DNA of 64,000 nucleotides from Oscillibacter sp. (GCA_017446225.1 JAFSRH010000048.1:1-64000); one strand, 5' to 3'; numbered from the stretch's first letter, positions 16,869 to 26,100 are shown. Notes: generated from the sequence alone by a model not told the origin. Translations and numbers: made by a program.

Positions 16869-17801
16869 ATGGCAGACATTCCCGTTTATCTGGTCGCCGG
16901 TTTTCTGGACGCCGGAAAAACGAACTTTATCAACGGCATTTTAGAAGACGGCTTCGCCCGGGAGGGAAAGACGCTTCTGCTCCGCTGTGAGGAAGGGGAG
17001 GAAGAGTACACGTCCGCCGCCCTGCGGGGCGTGGACGTGGTGGACGTGGAGGAGTTGGAGGACCTGACGCCGGACGCCTGCCGGACATGGGAAAAGAAGT
17101 ACCGTCCGGCGCAGGTCCTGATTGAATACAACGGTATGTGGCCGTTCGCGCCGCTCTTTGACAGCGTGTTTCCGCCGAACTGGATTCTCTATCAGATTAT
17201 GACCTTTGTTCAGGCGTCCACGTTCGACCTGTACGCGAAAAACATGGGCCAGCTCATGATGGAGAAAATCACGAACGCCGATATGATGGTGTTCAACCGC
17301 TGTACGCCGGAACTGCGCGACTCTCTGCGGAAACGGAATCTCCGGATGGTCAACCGCCGCGCGGAAATCTGGCTGGAAAATGTGGACGGAAGCAGTGAAA
17401 ACTATCTGACCGGGGACGAATGCCCGTTTGACCTGTCTAAAGACGAAGTGGAGATTCCGGACGAGGATTTCGGCGTGTGGTACGTGGACGTCATGGACCA
17501 TCCGGACCGTTACGCCGGGAAGCTCATGCACATGAAACTGTTGATGTGCCACTCGAAACGTATGCCGGGGGTGCACTGCCCCGGACGCTTTGCCATGGTG
17601 TGCTGTGCCAACGATGTACAGTTTCTGGGGCTGGTGGCCAAGGGCGACCATCTGGAACGGTATAACGACCGCGACTGGGTGGAAGTCCGGGCACGGATGA
17701 CGGTCGAACCGCATCAGGCCTACAAGGGCAAAGGCCCGGTGATGAATATTCTGTCCATTGCCCCCTGTGACAAGCCGGCGGAGGAAGTGGTGACGTTTTA
17801 A
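16869..17801 (+). CDS. CobW-like P-loop GTPase fused to a YcgQ/TIGR03943-like domain
   Basis: The N-terminal half (to about residue 180) is a degenerate G3E GTPase: Walker A GFLDAGKTNFI is present, but the CxCC metal motif is missing (EEGEEEY occupies the region). The C-terminal part (about 200-310) contains RFAMVCCANDVQFLGLV and NDRDWVEVRARM. This resembles the C-terminal domain of YcgQ/TIGR03943 proteins, which normally form a separate protein beside a YcgR-type permease and a CobW GTPase. The fusion is inferred from motif memory. It probably works with the preceding G3E protein in metal handling. The start follows AAGGAAG. Confidence 0.65.
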   Translation: MADIPVYLVAGFLDAGKTNFINGILEDGFAREGKTLLLRCEEGEEEYTSAALRGVDVVDVEELEDLTPDACRTWEKKYRPAQVLIEYNGMWPFAPLFDSVFPPNWILYQIMTFVQASTFDLYAKNMGQLMMEKITNADMMVFNRCTPELRDSLRKRNLRMVNRRAEIWLENVDGSSENYLTGDECPFDLSKDEVEIPDEDFGVWYVDVMDHPDRYAGKLMHMKLLMCHSKRMPGVHCPGRFAMVCCANDVQFLGLVAKGDHLERYNDRDWVEVRARMTVEPHQAYKGKGPVMNILSIAPCDKPAEEVVTF

Positions 17802-17869
17802 GGGACGCGCGGCTTTCCCGTACCGTTTTTTCGGCCTGTCACGCGAGACATAAAAGGAGTGAAAACCTT

Positions 17870-19225
17870 ATGATGGAACGTGAAACCTTTCGGTCACGTC
17901 TGGGCTTTCTGCTGGTCAGCGCCGGGTGCGCGATTGGTATCGGGAACGTATGGCGGTTCCCGTACGTCACCGGCGCGGACGGCGGAGGCGTGTTTGTGCT
18001 GTTCTACCTGCTCTTTCTGGTGATAATGGGCATTCCCATTCTGACCATGGAGTTCGCGGTCGGACGCGCAAGCCGTAAAAGCGCCCTGCCCGCCTTCCAA
18101 GCCCTTGAGCCGCCCGGAACGAAATGGCATATTCACGGCTGGATCTGTTTCGCGGGCTGTACCCTGCTTATGATGTACTACACCACGGTTTCCGGCTGGA
18201 TGCTGGGGTACTTTTTCAAGTTCGCGGGGGGCGTGTTCTATCTGCTCCCGCCCGCCGAGACCGATTCCGTATTTGAGAATATGCTTGCCTCTCCGCTGGA
18301 GATGTCGCTTTGGATGGCCATTACCGTAATCGCGGGCTTTCTGGTGTGCAGTTTCGGCCTCCGGAACGGTCTGGAACGCGTGACAAAGTGGATGATGTTG
18401 GGCCTGCTGTGCCTGATTGTCATACTGGCCGTGCGCGGGCTGACGCTCCCGAACGGACTGGAAGGCGTAAAGTTTTACCTGCTTCCGTCCATGGAACGCG
18501 CCAGAGAGGTGGGACTGTTCCATGTCATTACGGACGCTATGAACCAGTCCTTCTTTACGCTGAGTATCGGTATCGGCTCCATGGAGATTTTCGGCAGTTA
18601 CATGGCTGACGAACACACCCTGCCCGGAGAGGCGGCGCGTATCTGCGCGCTTGACACCTTCGTTGCCTTCATGGCCGGTCTGATTATCTTCCCCGCCTGT
18701 TTCAGTTTCGGCGTGGAACCGAATCAGGGTCCGGGCCTGATCTTCATGACGCTTCCCCGTATCTTCGCCGACATGACCGGCGGCCGTTTCTGGGGCGCCC
18801 TCTTCTTCCTGTTTATGACCTTCGCCAGTTTTTCAACGGTGATCGCCGTGTTTGAAAACCTGATCGCCAACTGTATTGACGACTTCGGCTGGACCCGGAA
18901 AAAGTCCTCTCTGGTCTGCTGTCTGTTCATTCTGGTTGCAAGCCTCCCCTGCGTGCTCGGGTACAATGTCTGGATGGACCTGCGCATCATCGGGCCCCGT
19001 GACGTGCTGGACAGCGAGGACTTTATTGTCAGCTCGTTACTGCTCCCGATCGGCTCGCTGACGTACCTGCTTTTCTGCGTCACGCGCTGGGGCTGGGGCT
19101 TCGATCAGTATATCAAAGAAGCGAATACCGGCGCCGGACTGAAAATGCCCGTGTTCCTGAAACCGTATTTTCAGTTTGTGCTCCCGGTGCTGATTCTCTT
19201 TATCCTGATTGCCGGATTGATTTGA
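17870..19225 (+). CDS. neurotransmitter:sodium symporter (NSS) family transporter
   Basis: This 451-residue Na+-coupled transporter has about eleven or twelve membrane segments. The family signature GIGNVWRFPYVTGADGGG lies in segment 1 (about residues 23-40) and supplies substrate and Na+ ligands. Bacterial relatives such as LeuT, TnaT and MhsT import amino acids. AAAGGAG precedes the start. Alternative ATG codons at 17870 and 17873 differ by one residue. It forms a single-gene unit ending at a strong terminator. Confidence 0.9.
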   Translation: MMERETFRSRLGFLLVSAGCAIGIGNVWRFPYVTGADGGGVFVLFYLLFLVIMGIPILTMEFAVGRASRKSALPAFQALEPPGTKWHIHGWICFAGCTLLMMYYTTVSGWMLGYFFKFAGGVFYLLPPAETDSVFENMLASPLEMSLWMAITVIAGFLVCSFGLRNGLERVTKWMMLGLLCLIVILAVRGLTLPNGLEGVKFYLLPSMERAREVGLFHVITDAMNQSFFTLSIGIGSMEIFGSYMADEHTLPGEAARICALDTFVAFMAGLIIFPACFSFGVEPNQGPGLIFMTLPRIFADMTGGRFWGALFFLFMTFASFSTVIAVFENLIANCIDDFGWTRKKSSLVCCLFILVASLPCVLGYNVWMDLRIIGPRDVLDSEDFIVSSLLLPIGSLTYLLFCVTRWGWGFDQYIKEANTGAGLKMPVFLKPYFQFVLPVLILFILIAGLI

Positions 19226-19235
19226 GCGGAAGCGC

Positions 19236-19269
19236 AAAGCCCCCTGAAGCGTTTCTTTCAGGGGGCTTT
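19236..19269 (+). terminator. Rho-independent terminator of the NSS transporter gene
   Basis: AAAGCCCCCTGAA (19236-19248) pairs perfectly with TTCAGGGGGCTTT (19257-19269) around an 8-nt loop. T-rich sequence follows. Confidence 0.85.
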
Positions 19270-19303
19270 CACAGTCTTTACATCCATAAAACGCGCTTTC
19301 CGC

Positions 19304-19332
19304 TTGCAAAACGGGGAAATCTCTGCTATACT
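19304..19332 (+). promoter_or_regulatory. promoter of the small membrane protein and germination gene
   Basis: TTGCAA (19304-19309), 17 bp, TATACT (19327-19332). Confidence 0.65.
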
Positions 19333-19396
19333 GCCTGACGGTGTGTGTCGGCCCTCGCGCACATCGGGAAGAATCACTTCTACGGAGGTTTTGGAT

Positions 19397-20128
19397 ATGC
19401 CGAAACATCAAAAAAGCGGAACGGCCCGCGCTTCCGAAACTTTTGCAATGCACGCGCTTCTGTGCGGCTGCGCGGCGGAAATCTTTCTGTTTGTTGTGCG
19501 CCGCCATGCCGCCGGCGCGGCGGGACAAATGATTCTCTGGCACGAACGCTACCTTCCCATACTGGCCGGTATCGGCGCGGCGATTCTCGCGCTCGGCGCG
19601 ATATGGACCGGTCTGCAACGCGGGGACCAGTTCAAACGAATGGTCGGCCTTTATCTGTGCGGGACGGGCCTGTTTGTGGCGCTGGTCAGTCTGCTGAGTA
19701 TCTGGGACCTGACGTTTCTGGACCGTTTGCTTGTGCTGGTCCCGTCCGCGGCGTTTCTGGGCATTGTGTGGGGGCTGTACGACCGCCTCTGTGCCGCGTG
19801 TATGACCGTACTGGTCGTGGGCATTATGGCAATGTGGCTGTTTTCCCGCACCATGCAGCCCTTCTCCCCCTATCTGACGCTCTCCCGCGCGCTGGCGGTC
19901 GCGTTGCTGGCGGCGTTGGCGGGCGTGCTGTATCTGCTCTGGAACGGGACGCTGAAAAAGTTCCTGTCACTGGGCGAGAACACGCTTCCGCTCTACGTGT
20001 CGCTGGCCCTGACGTTCTCCGGGATTCTGTCAAGTCTGGTCAGCGTGGCGGCCGCAAGTTGCGCCATGTGGACGCTGTCCTTGGCCGCCTTCGGCCTGTT
20101 CGTTTACTATACGGTCAAACAGATTTGA
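19397..20128 (+). CDS. multi-span membrane protein of unknown function
   Basis: This 243-residue protein has about seven hydrophobic segments and short basic loops. I do not recognise a family. The ATG at 19397 is chosen because CGGAGG lies ten bases upstream; an earlier in-frame start has no ribosome-binding site. It lies 58 bp before a spore germination gene on the same strand and may share its transcript, so a role in spores is possible but unproven. Confidence 0.65.
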   Translation: MPKHQKSGTARASETFAMHALLCGCAAEIFLFVVRRHAAGAAGQMILWHERYLPILAGIGAAILALGAIWTGLQRGDQFKRMVGLYLCGTGLFVALVSLLSIWDLTFLDRLLVLVPSAAFLGIVWGLYDRLCAACMTVLVVGIMAMWLFSRTMQPFSPYLTLSRALAVALLAALAGVLYLLWNGTLKKFLSLGENTLPLYVSLALTFSGILSSLVSVAAASCAMWTLSLAAFGLFVYYTVKQI

Positions 20129-20186
20129 CGCGCCGGATAATTCCTGCCAAACCGGGCAGACTGTACCGGAGACAGGAGGCGGCGCA

Positions 20187-21605
20187 ATGGAGAAACTACG
20201 GAACCATTTTGAAACGGACGCGGCGTATATGGACGCCGTCCTCGGCGTGGAACGGAACTGCGACATGGTCAGCCGGGATTACGTCATTGGCGGGCGGCGC
20301 GGGCGCGTCTGGGTGGTGGACGGCTACGGGCTGGACGCCACGCTGGAACGTATGGGCGCGTTCTGGCTGTCGCTCCCGGCGGACAGCCTGAGCAGCCTTA
20401 CGGATATGCAAGAGTTTGTGGACCGCTTCGTGAGTTTCGCGGAAGTCAGCGTAAGCGCCGACACGAAAGAACTCGTGACGGCGGTCCTGCTGGGGAAAAC
20501 GCTGTTTCTGCTGGACGGCCTGTCCGGCGGGGCCATGATTGACTGTAAGGAGTATCCCTGCCGCGGCGTGGACGAGCCGCCGGACGGCAAAGTCCTGCGC
20601 GGCTCCCATGACGGCTTTATTGAGGCATTGGTGCCGAATATGGCGCTTCTGCGCCGCCGTATCCGTGACCCGCATTTGACCATGGAAGCCCATCAAATCG
20701 GGGACCGTTCCCATACGGACATTATCCTGTGTTACCTGAGCGACAAAGTGGACCGCGCGCTGCTCCGGGCGGTCCGGGAGAAACTAAGTACGGTCAACGT
20801 CCACTCTATCACGCTCGGACAGGAAAGCGTGGCGGAAGTCCTGCGCCCCAAACAGTGGTACAACCCCTTTCCCAAAGTCCGCTACACCGAACGCCCCGAC
20901 AGTGCTTCCGCCACCATTTTGGAGGGGAACATTGTCCTGATGGTGGACAACTCCCCCTCCGTCATGCTCCTTCCGACTACCTTCTTTGACTTCACACAGG
21001 AAGCCAACGAGTTTTATTTTCCGCCTCTCGTGGGAACTTACCTGCGTCTGTTGCGGATTGTGGTCTTTGTGCTCTCGCTGTTCATCACGCCCTTCTGGTA
21101 CCTGACGGTGAACCATCCGCACCTTCTGCCCGGGTGGCTGACGTTCCTTTCCGCGCCGGAGCCGGTATCGTTAAGTATGCTCTGGCAACTGCTGGTGGTG
21201 GAGTTCCTGATTGACGTCTTGAAACTGGCGTCCTTAAACACGCCCGATTCCCTGTCCAACTCGTTCTCCATGCTGGGCGCCCTGATTTTAGGGGACTTCG
21301 CGGTCCGGGCCGGGTGGCTGGGTCCGGAAGTGCTGGTGTATATGGCGTTCGTGTCGGTGGCGGCGTTCGCCCAGCCGAGTTACGAAATGGGCTACGCCTT
21401 TAAACTCATCCGGGTTTCGTTACTGCTCCTGACGGGCGCGTTTGACGTCTGGGGCTTTGTCGGCGGCGTCATCGGGTTCATTGTACTGCTCGCAACCACA
21501 AAGCCCATGTTCGGCAAAGGGTACCTCTACCCCCTGATTCCCTTCAACGCCAAAGCGTTACGGCGTCTGTTCCTCCGGGTCCCCATCAGCCCCGACAATA
21601 CCTGA
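20187..21605 (+). CDS. GerA-family spore germination protein, SpoVAF-like
   Basis: This 472-residue protein has a soluble N-terminal half typical of GerA A-subunits (DKVDRALLRAVREKLS; PKVRYTERPDSASATILEGNIVLMVDNSPSVMLLPTTF region) and a membrane half of about five helices (NTPDSLSNSFSMLGALILGDFAV). These stretches resemble SpoVAF more than GerAA. SpoVAF associates with the SpoVA channel or the FigP complex in the spore inner membrane and speeds germination. No spoVA genes are adjacent. It starts after CAGGAGG. Its 3' end overlaps the convergent rsmI gene by 48 bp. Confidence 0.85.
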   Translation: MEKLRNHFETDAAYMDAVLGVERNCDMVSRDYVIGGRRGRVWVVDGYGLDATLERMGAFWLSLPADSLSSLTDMQEFVDRFVSFAEVSVSADTKELVTAVLLGKTLFLLDGLSGGAMIDCKEYPCRGVDEPPDGKVLRGSHDGFIEALVPNMALLRRRIRDPHLTMEAHQIGDRSHTDIILCYLSDKVDRALLRAVREKLSTVNVHSITLGQESVAEVLRPKQWYNPFPKVRYTERPDSASATILEGNIVLMVDNSPSVMLLPTTFFDFTQEANEFYFPPLVGTYLRLLRIVVFVLSLFITPFWYLTVNHPHLLPGWLTFLSAPEPVSLSMLWQLLVVEFLIDVLKLASLNTPDSLSNSFSMLGALILGDFAVRAGWLGPEVLVYMAFVSVAAFAQPSYEMGYAFKLIRVSLLLLTGAFDVWGFVGGVIGFIVLLATTKPMFGKGYLYPLIPFNAKALRRLFLRVPISPDNT

Positions 21606-22439
21606 CTGCATTCGCTTCAACGCGGCGGCGTAAAGCTGATTCTTCGGAAATCCGGTCCGGTCCGCGACCCGCGCCGCCGCTTCTTTCAGACGCGTTCCGC
21701 TTTCACGGAGCGTCAACACGTCCCTGACCGCGTCCTCCACGGAACCCGTCTCCACGGCCGCCGGCGCGGCCCCCTCAATCACCAGTACATACTCCCCGCG
21801 CGGGGTTGTCGTTTCATAGTACGCCGCCGCTTCCCCTAACGTGGTCCGTATCGTTTCCTCGTGCAGTTTCGTCATTTCCCGGCACAGCGCGACCCGCCGT
21901 CCCGGGCCAAAGACCGCACACAGGTCCGCGAGCGTACCGCGTAACTTGTGCGGGGCCTCATGGAAAATCATGGTACGCTCTTCCGTCCGTAACGCCTCCA
22001 AGCGTTCCCGGCGGCTTTTTTTGTTGACCGTCAGAAAGCCCTCGAACGTAAACCGCCCCGTTGGCAGTCCGCTTACGGCCAGCGCGTTGACCGCGGCGCA
22101 ACAGCCCGGTATCGAAACAACGTCAACGCCCGCCTCCGCGCAGAGGCGCACAAGGTCCTCTCCGGGGTCGGAAATCGCCGGGGTTCCGGCGTCCGTGACC
22201 AGCGCGCAGGTCTCGCCGGAAAGCAGTCTCTTTAGGATACTCTGTCCGGCCGTGACGTGGTTGTGTTCGTGGTAACTCGTCAGCGGCTTTTGTATGCCGA
22301 AGCGGTTGAGCAGTTTTACGGAAACGCGCGTGTCCTCCGCCGCGATAAAGTCCACGGCGTTGAGCGTCTCGACAGCGCGGGGGGAGAAGTCGCCAAGATT
22401 TCCAATCGGCGTGGCGACAAGGTAGAGCGTACCCGACAT
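21558..22439 (-). CDS. rsmI: 16S rRNA (cytidine-1402 2'-O)-methyltransferase
   Basis: This 293-residue enzyme methylates the 2'-hydroxyl of C1402 in the decoding centre of 16S rRNA. It has the tetrapyrrole-methylase-like fold with the family start GTLYLVATPIGNLGDFSPRA, AAEDTRVSVKLLNRFGI, SYHEHN and LVTDAGTPAISDPGEDLV, and EAPHKLRGTL. It lies 15 bp after the TrmN6-like gene. The pairing of these genes is common in Firmicutes (yabB-yraL/rsmI). Confidence 0.94.
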   Translation of the reverse strand: MSGTLYLVATPIGNLGDFSPRAVETLNAVDFIAAEDTRVSVKLLNRFGIQKPLTSYHEHNHVTAGQSILKRLLSGETCALVTDAGTPAISDPGEDLVRLCAEAGVDVVSIPGCCAAVNALAVSGLPTGRFTFEGFLTVNKKSRRERLEALRTEERTMIFHEAPHKLRGTLADLCAVFGPGRRVALCREMTKLHEETIRTTLGEAAAYYETTTPRGEYVLVIEGAAPAAVETGSVEDAVRDVLTLRESGTRLKEAAARVADRTGFPKNQLYAAALKRMQSGIVGADGDPEEQTP

Positions 22440-22454
22440 ACGGCGGCCTCCAGT

Positions 22455-23183
22455 TCATGATTCCGTGTCACGGAAGTAAATGGCATTGAGTTCGGGCGTA
22501 GGGGAGCCGTCCGGGCGGCGGAGTACCAGCGGACGCTCCACGGACAGCCCCGGATTTCCGCCCCGCCGTCCTTCCAGCAGTACCAGAGACGGCGCCGTGT
22601 CCGCGGTCCCGTGCACGAAGCGCAGACGTTTCGGCTCACAGCGCGCCTCACGCAACAGGCAAAGAAGGTCCGTCAGGCGTTCCGGCTTGTGCGCCAGACA
22701 GAACGCGCCGCCCCAGCGCAGTAAATACGCGGCGGCGCGTACGAGTTCGGGGAGCGCACAGGCGGATTCGTGGCGGGCGGCGCGGCGTACGTTACCGGGC
22801 GGCGGCGCGCCGCGTCCTTCCGGGTAGTAGGGAGGGTTCGACACCACTATGTCAAAGGAGCCGGCCGCGAACTGTGCGGGCGCGTCCCGCAGGTCCATGC
22901 AATGCGATTTCAGACGGTCCGAAAGTCCGTTGACCGCCGCGCAACGTTCCGCGAGTTCCACGGCGTACGGCGTCTGTTCCAGTCCGGTGACGCTCAATGA
23001 CGGTTCCCGCTGTAACAGGAGTACGCCCAGAAGTCCGGTACCGCTCCCGAGGTCGCACACGCGCATACCGCGCTTCAGCCGCGGCAGGGACGACAACACG
23101 AAACTGTCCGTACCGGGCCGGAACAGTCCGTCCGCCCACACGAAGCGGTAGCCGTCCGGCCTCAGCGTTTCCCAGTGTTCCAT
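22455..23183 (-). CDS. tRNA1(Val) A37 N6-methyltransferase-like protein (TrmN6/YabB)
   Basis: This 242-residue SAM-dependent methylase has motif I CDLGSGTGLLGVLL (about residues 42-55) and the N6-adenine catalytic motif NPPY (about 117-120). The N-terminal FRPGTDSFVLSS is typical of the YfiC/YabB family that modifies A37 of tRNA-Val. It sits between hslO and rsmI in a minus-strand operon. The assignment to the tRNA substrate is by family. Confidence 0.85.
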   Translation of the reverse strand: MEHWETLRPDGYRFVWADGLFRPGTDSFVLSSLPRLKRGMRVCDLGSGTGLLGVLLLQREPSLSVTGLEQTPYAVELAERCAAVNGLSDRLKSHCMDLRDAPAQFAAGSFDIVVSNPPYYPEGRGAPPPGNVRRAARHESACALPELVRAAAYLLRWGGAFCLAHKPERLTDLLCLLREARCEPKRLRFVHGTADTAPSLVLLEGRRGGNPGLSVERPLVLRRPDGSPTPELNAIYFRDTES

Positions 23184-23198
23184 GGCTCGCCGATTCCG

Positions 23199-24080
23199 CT
23201 ACATCCGTTCCAGCAACGCTTCAAGGTCCGCGCGCGTAAAGGTCTGCACATTGCCGCAGAAACGGCAGGAGAGTTCCGCGTGACCCTGTTCGTCCAACAG
23301 CTTCCGCAGTTCCGGACGCCCCAGCGCAATGAGCGCCGCTTCCATACGATGACGGCTACAGTCACAGCGATAGGCCACCGGCGAACGTTCCAGCGTGGTA
23401 AGCTGAAATTCCGGCAGGGCCTTTTGTAACAACGCTTCCGGGTCCGGATTGTCCCGCAGGACCGTTGTCACGGGTCCGAGCGCCCATACGCCCCGCTCTA
23501 CGCGGGAAATCACGTCCTCCGGCGCGCCGGGCAACAGTTGAATCAACGTCCCGCCGGCGGCCAGTACGCTTTGGTCCCTGTCCAGCAGGACGCCCAGCGC
23601 GCAGACCGTGGGAATCTGTTCCGATTCGGCGAAGTAGGCCGCGATATCCTCCGCGATCTCCCCGCTGAGCAGTCCAACGCTCCCCGTGTACGGCTCTTTC
23701 ATGCGCAAGTCCCGGATAATGGTCAGCGTGCCGTCACTCCCGACCGCGCCGCCGACATCTAATTTTCCGTCCGCGCGTAAGGGCAGTTCCACGCCGGGAT
23801 TGTCCACGTACCCGCGCACGTTGCCCTCGTGGTCCGAGACCGCCAGCACGGTTCCCAGCGGTCCGCCGCCGCGGAACTGTAACGTGACGCTCGCGGCGTC
23901 CTCTTTCATGGCGTTGCCCATCATGGAGGCGGCGGACAACGCCCGTCCCAGCGCGGCGGTCGCCACCGGCAACGTTTTATGAATCTGCCGGGCCTGTTCG
24001 GTCAGGGCGCGGGTCGAGACGGCCGCCGCTTTGACGTAACCGTCCGCCGAAATGGCCCGGATAAGACAATCTTTGCTCAT
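23199..24080 (-). CDS. hslO: redox-regulated chaperone Hsp33
   Basis: Hsp33 (293 residues) is a holdase activated by oxidative unfolding. The zinc switch cysteines CxC (CDCSRH, about residues 237-242) and CxxC (CRFCGN, about 270-275) are intact. The N-terminal domain carries ALGRALSAASMMGNAMK. The start at 24080 follows AAGGAGC; an upstream open frame exists but would add an unrelated segment. It overlaps the upstream methyltransferase gene by ATGA. Confidence 0.94.
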   Translation of the reverse strand: MSKDCLIRAISADGYVKAAAVSTRALTEQARQIHKTLPVATAALGRALSAASMMGNAMKEDAASVTLQFRGGGPLGTVLAVSDHEGNVRGYVDNPGVELPLRADGKLDVGGAVGSDGTLTIIRDLRMKEPYTGSVGLLSGEIAEDIAAYFAESEQIPTVCALGVLLDRDQSVLAAGGTLIQLLPGAPEDVISRVERGVWALGPVTTVLRDNPDPEALLQKALPEFQLTTLERSPVAYRCDCSRHRMEAALIALGRPELRKLLDEQGHAELSCRFCGNVQTFTRADLEALLERM

Positions 24081-24841
24081 GAACGCTCCTTTTCCGCCAG
24101 TACGTTCCAGCGGGTTTCGTTTTCCTTTGGGGGGCTTTTGGACAGGTCCCCCGTGATTTGTACGTGTGAAAAACCGGCCTCCTGTAAAAACGTCCGAATC
24201 TGTTCGAGGCTCCAAGCCCGCTCCCGGTGCTCCTCACAGGACCGCTCCCACGCGCCGTCCGGACGGAGCCGGAACAAATCCACCTGCCACACGCAGACCT
24301 GTTTCTTTTCCGAAAAGAACGTGCGCCACACACAGAAACTTTCGTCCGTTTCGTCCAGATACGTCCGCCGGTCCATGAGGCGGAACTTGTGGGGCGTGTT
24401 GAGGTCAAAGAGGAACCGTCCGCCCGGACGGAGATACCGGCAGACGCGCCGGAACGTTTCCCGCAAGTCGCGCGCGCTGGTCAGGTAGTTCAGGGCGTCC
24501 AGCGTGGAAACAACGCCGTCCACGGGGGCGGCAAGTTTCAGGCGCGGCATGGACTGACAGATAAACAGCGGCGGCGGGACATCTCCGGACACGCCCTCCC
24601 CCTTCCGGACCGCTTCCGTCAGCATTTCTTCGGAGCCATCGGCCGCAATGACCCGGAAGCCCCGATGGGACATCAGCCACGCAATCGTACCCGTACCGCA
24701 GCCGAGGTCCAGCACGGTACGCACGGGAATTGGACTTTCCCGCAACCGCGCAGCGAGGAACGCGGCCCGCGCGGGATAGTTCCCGTCCCGCATGAGCGCA
24801 TCGTAACTGGCGGAGAGGGACGCGTACGCGTTGCCGTTCAT
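24077..24841 (-). CDS. class I SAM-dependent methyltransferase
   Basis: This 254-residue protein has motif I VLDLGCGTGTIAWLM (about residues 43-57), an acidic motif II around IAADGSEEML, and LRPGGRFLFDLNT (about 140-152). It resembles small-molecule methylases of the YodH/UbiE type. The substrate is not predictable. Four-base overlaps with both hslO and the yerC-like gene show tight operon packing. Confidence 0.85.
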   Translation of the reverse strand: MNGNAYASLSASYDALMRDGNYPARAAFLAARLRESPIPVRTVLDLGCGTGTIAWLMSHRGFRVIAADGSEEMLTEAVRKGEGVSGDVPPPLFICQSMPRLKLAAPVDGVVSTLDALNYLTSARDLRETFRRVCRYLRPGGRFLFDLNTPHKFRLMDRRTYLDETDESFCVWRTFFSEKKQVCVWQVDLFRLRPDGAWERSCEEHRERAWSLEQIRTFLQEAGFSHVQITGDLSKSPPKENETRWNVLAEKERS

Positions 24842-25137
24842 GTTTCCTCCTGCGCGGCGGGAATCCGCGCGAAGAGGCGTTCGTAGCCGCCGGTGCCGTA
24901 GTTCAGGGAACGGCTCACGCGGCTGATGGTCGCGCTGGAAGCCCCGGTACGGCTGAGAATATCGCTGTAAATCCAGCCTCTGTAAAGCAGATACGCCACC
25001 TCAAAACGCTGTTCCATGGAGCGCAGTTCCGGGACCGTGCACAGGTCTTGGAAAAACTCATAGCATTCCTGTTCGTCTTTTAACTGTAGAATGGCCTTAT
25101 AGAGTTCGTCATTCTTTTCTTTTCTCCCGATTTTCAT
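24838..25137 (-). CDS. YerC/YecD family TrpR-related regulator
   Basis: This 99-residue helix-turn-helix protein resembles YerC of Bacillus: LYKAILQLKDEQECYEFFQDLCTV and the HTH block YSDILSRTGASSATISRVSRSLNYG (about residues 57-80). YerC is TrpR-like in fold but its ligand is not established. It is the first gene of a five-gene minus-strand operon and may autoregulate it. Confidence 0.85.
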   Translation of the reverse strand: MKIGRKEKNDELYKAILQLKDEQECYEFFQDLCTVPELRSMEQRFEVAYLLYRGWIYSDILSRTGASSATISRVSRSLNYGTGGYERLFARIPAAQEET

Positions 25138-25233
25138 GGATAAAGTGTTCCTTTCTCGCCATGGGCGCGCCCGGTTTCTCTGACGGCGTCTTTTCCGTGA
25201 TGGAAGTTGTAGCCGGTTCCGCGTATGTTCGTC

Positions 25234-25262
25234 ATTTTATCACAAACGCGGAGAGAAAGTAA
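25234..25262 (-). promoter_or_regulatory. promoter of the yerC-to-rsmI operon
   Basis: On the minus strand TTACTT (25262-25257), 17 bp, TAAAAT (25239-25234), about 95 bp before the yerC-like start. Confidence 0.55.
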
Positions 25263-25381
25263 AGCCCTTTTTCGGGAAATCTTCCATGTGCGGAAGGAGC
25301 GGACGCGCACGGAACTTGGTCCCGGGGCATAGGCTGGGGAGGTGTCGGAAGGGACAGTTTCCGGGAAGAGGAGCGGGTAGT

Positions 25382-26062
25382 ATGCGGAACGGGTCAGAGT
25401 TTACGGTAGAGGCCGCGGAAACGGCGCGGACGTGGGACGTGGACGGCGTTCCGGTTCTGGAGGCGCGCGCGACTTTGCCGCGTCCGGCCGGAAAAGAGCG
25501 GAAATACAGAAGAATCGCGTCCTTTTACCGCCTACAGGGGGACGCGTTTTTGAAATACTGCCGGCGGGAGCTGCGGCCGTGGACGGAGACGGAGTACCGC
25601 GCCGCTTTGCTCAACAGCGGGCCGTTGCCCTGTTTTCAGGCGACTTTGACGTTTCAGGAGACGTACCGGGCCGGACGCCTTTGGAGCCTCTACACGGAAC
25701 TGCGGGAGAACGCCGCGCCGGGTCCGCCCTTTCAACGCCGCTGGGGGGACACGTGGGACCTTGTCACGGGGTATCCGGTGGCGCTCTCCGACTTCTTCCC
25801 GCCCCGTACCCGCTGGAAAAAGACGCTGTGCGATTTCGCGGCGGAGGAAATCGAGTGTCAGGAAAAACGCGGCCTGTCGCGGTATCACCCCGACTGGCGG
25901 CGGCGTCTGCGGCGTTGTTTCCAGCCCCGGAACTACTTCCTGACGCCCGAAGGACTGGTATTTTTCTTCCCCATGTACGCCCTCGCCCCGGCGGCGGAAG
26001 GCGTCCCGCGCTTCCTGTACCCGTGGGACGGGGACGCGCCCGTACAGCCTCTCCGGATGTGA
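25382..26062 (+). CDS. DUF3298 (RsiV-like) domain protein
   Basis: This 226-residue protein lacks an obvious signal peptide or membrane helix. The middle and C-terminal parts (YRAALLNSGPLPCFQATLTFQETYR, TGYPVALSDFF, NYFLTPEGLVFFFPMYALAPAAEG) match the DUF3298 fold seen in the extracellular domain of the anti-sigma factor RsiV. Without a membrane anchor it is probably not an anti-sigma factor. GGAGCGG precedes the ATG at 25382. Function is unknown. Confidence 0.7.
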   Translation: MRNGSEFTVEAAETARTWDVDGVPVLEARATLPRPAGKERKYRRIASFYRLQGDAFLKYCRRELRPWTETEYRAALLNSGPLPCFQATLTFQETYRAGRLWSLYTELRENAAPGPPFQRRWGDTWDLVTGYPVALSDFFPPRTRWKKTLCDFAAEEIECQEKRGLSRYHPDWRRRLRRCFQPRNYFLTPEGLVFFFPMYALAPAAEGVPRFLYPWDGDAPVQPLRM

Positions 26063-26071
26063 AAACATATC

Positions 26072-26100
26072 TTGAAATTCTCCCCCAAGTCTGGTATCAT
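26072..26100 (+). promoter_or_regulatory. promoter of the Vat-like gene
   Basis: TTGAAA (26072-26077), 17 bp, TATCAT (26095-26100). Confidence 0.65.
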
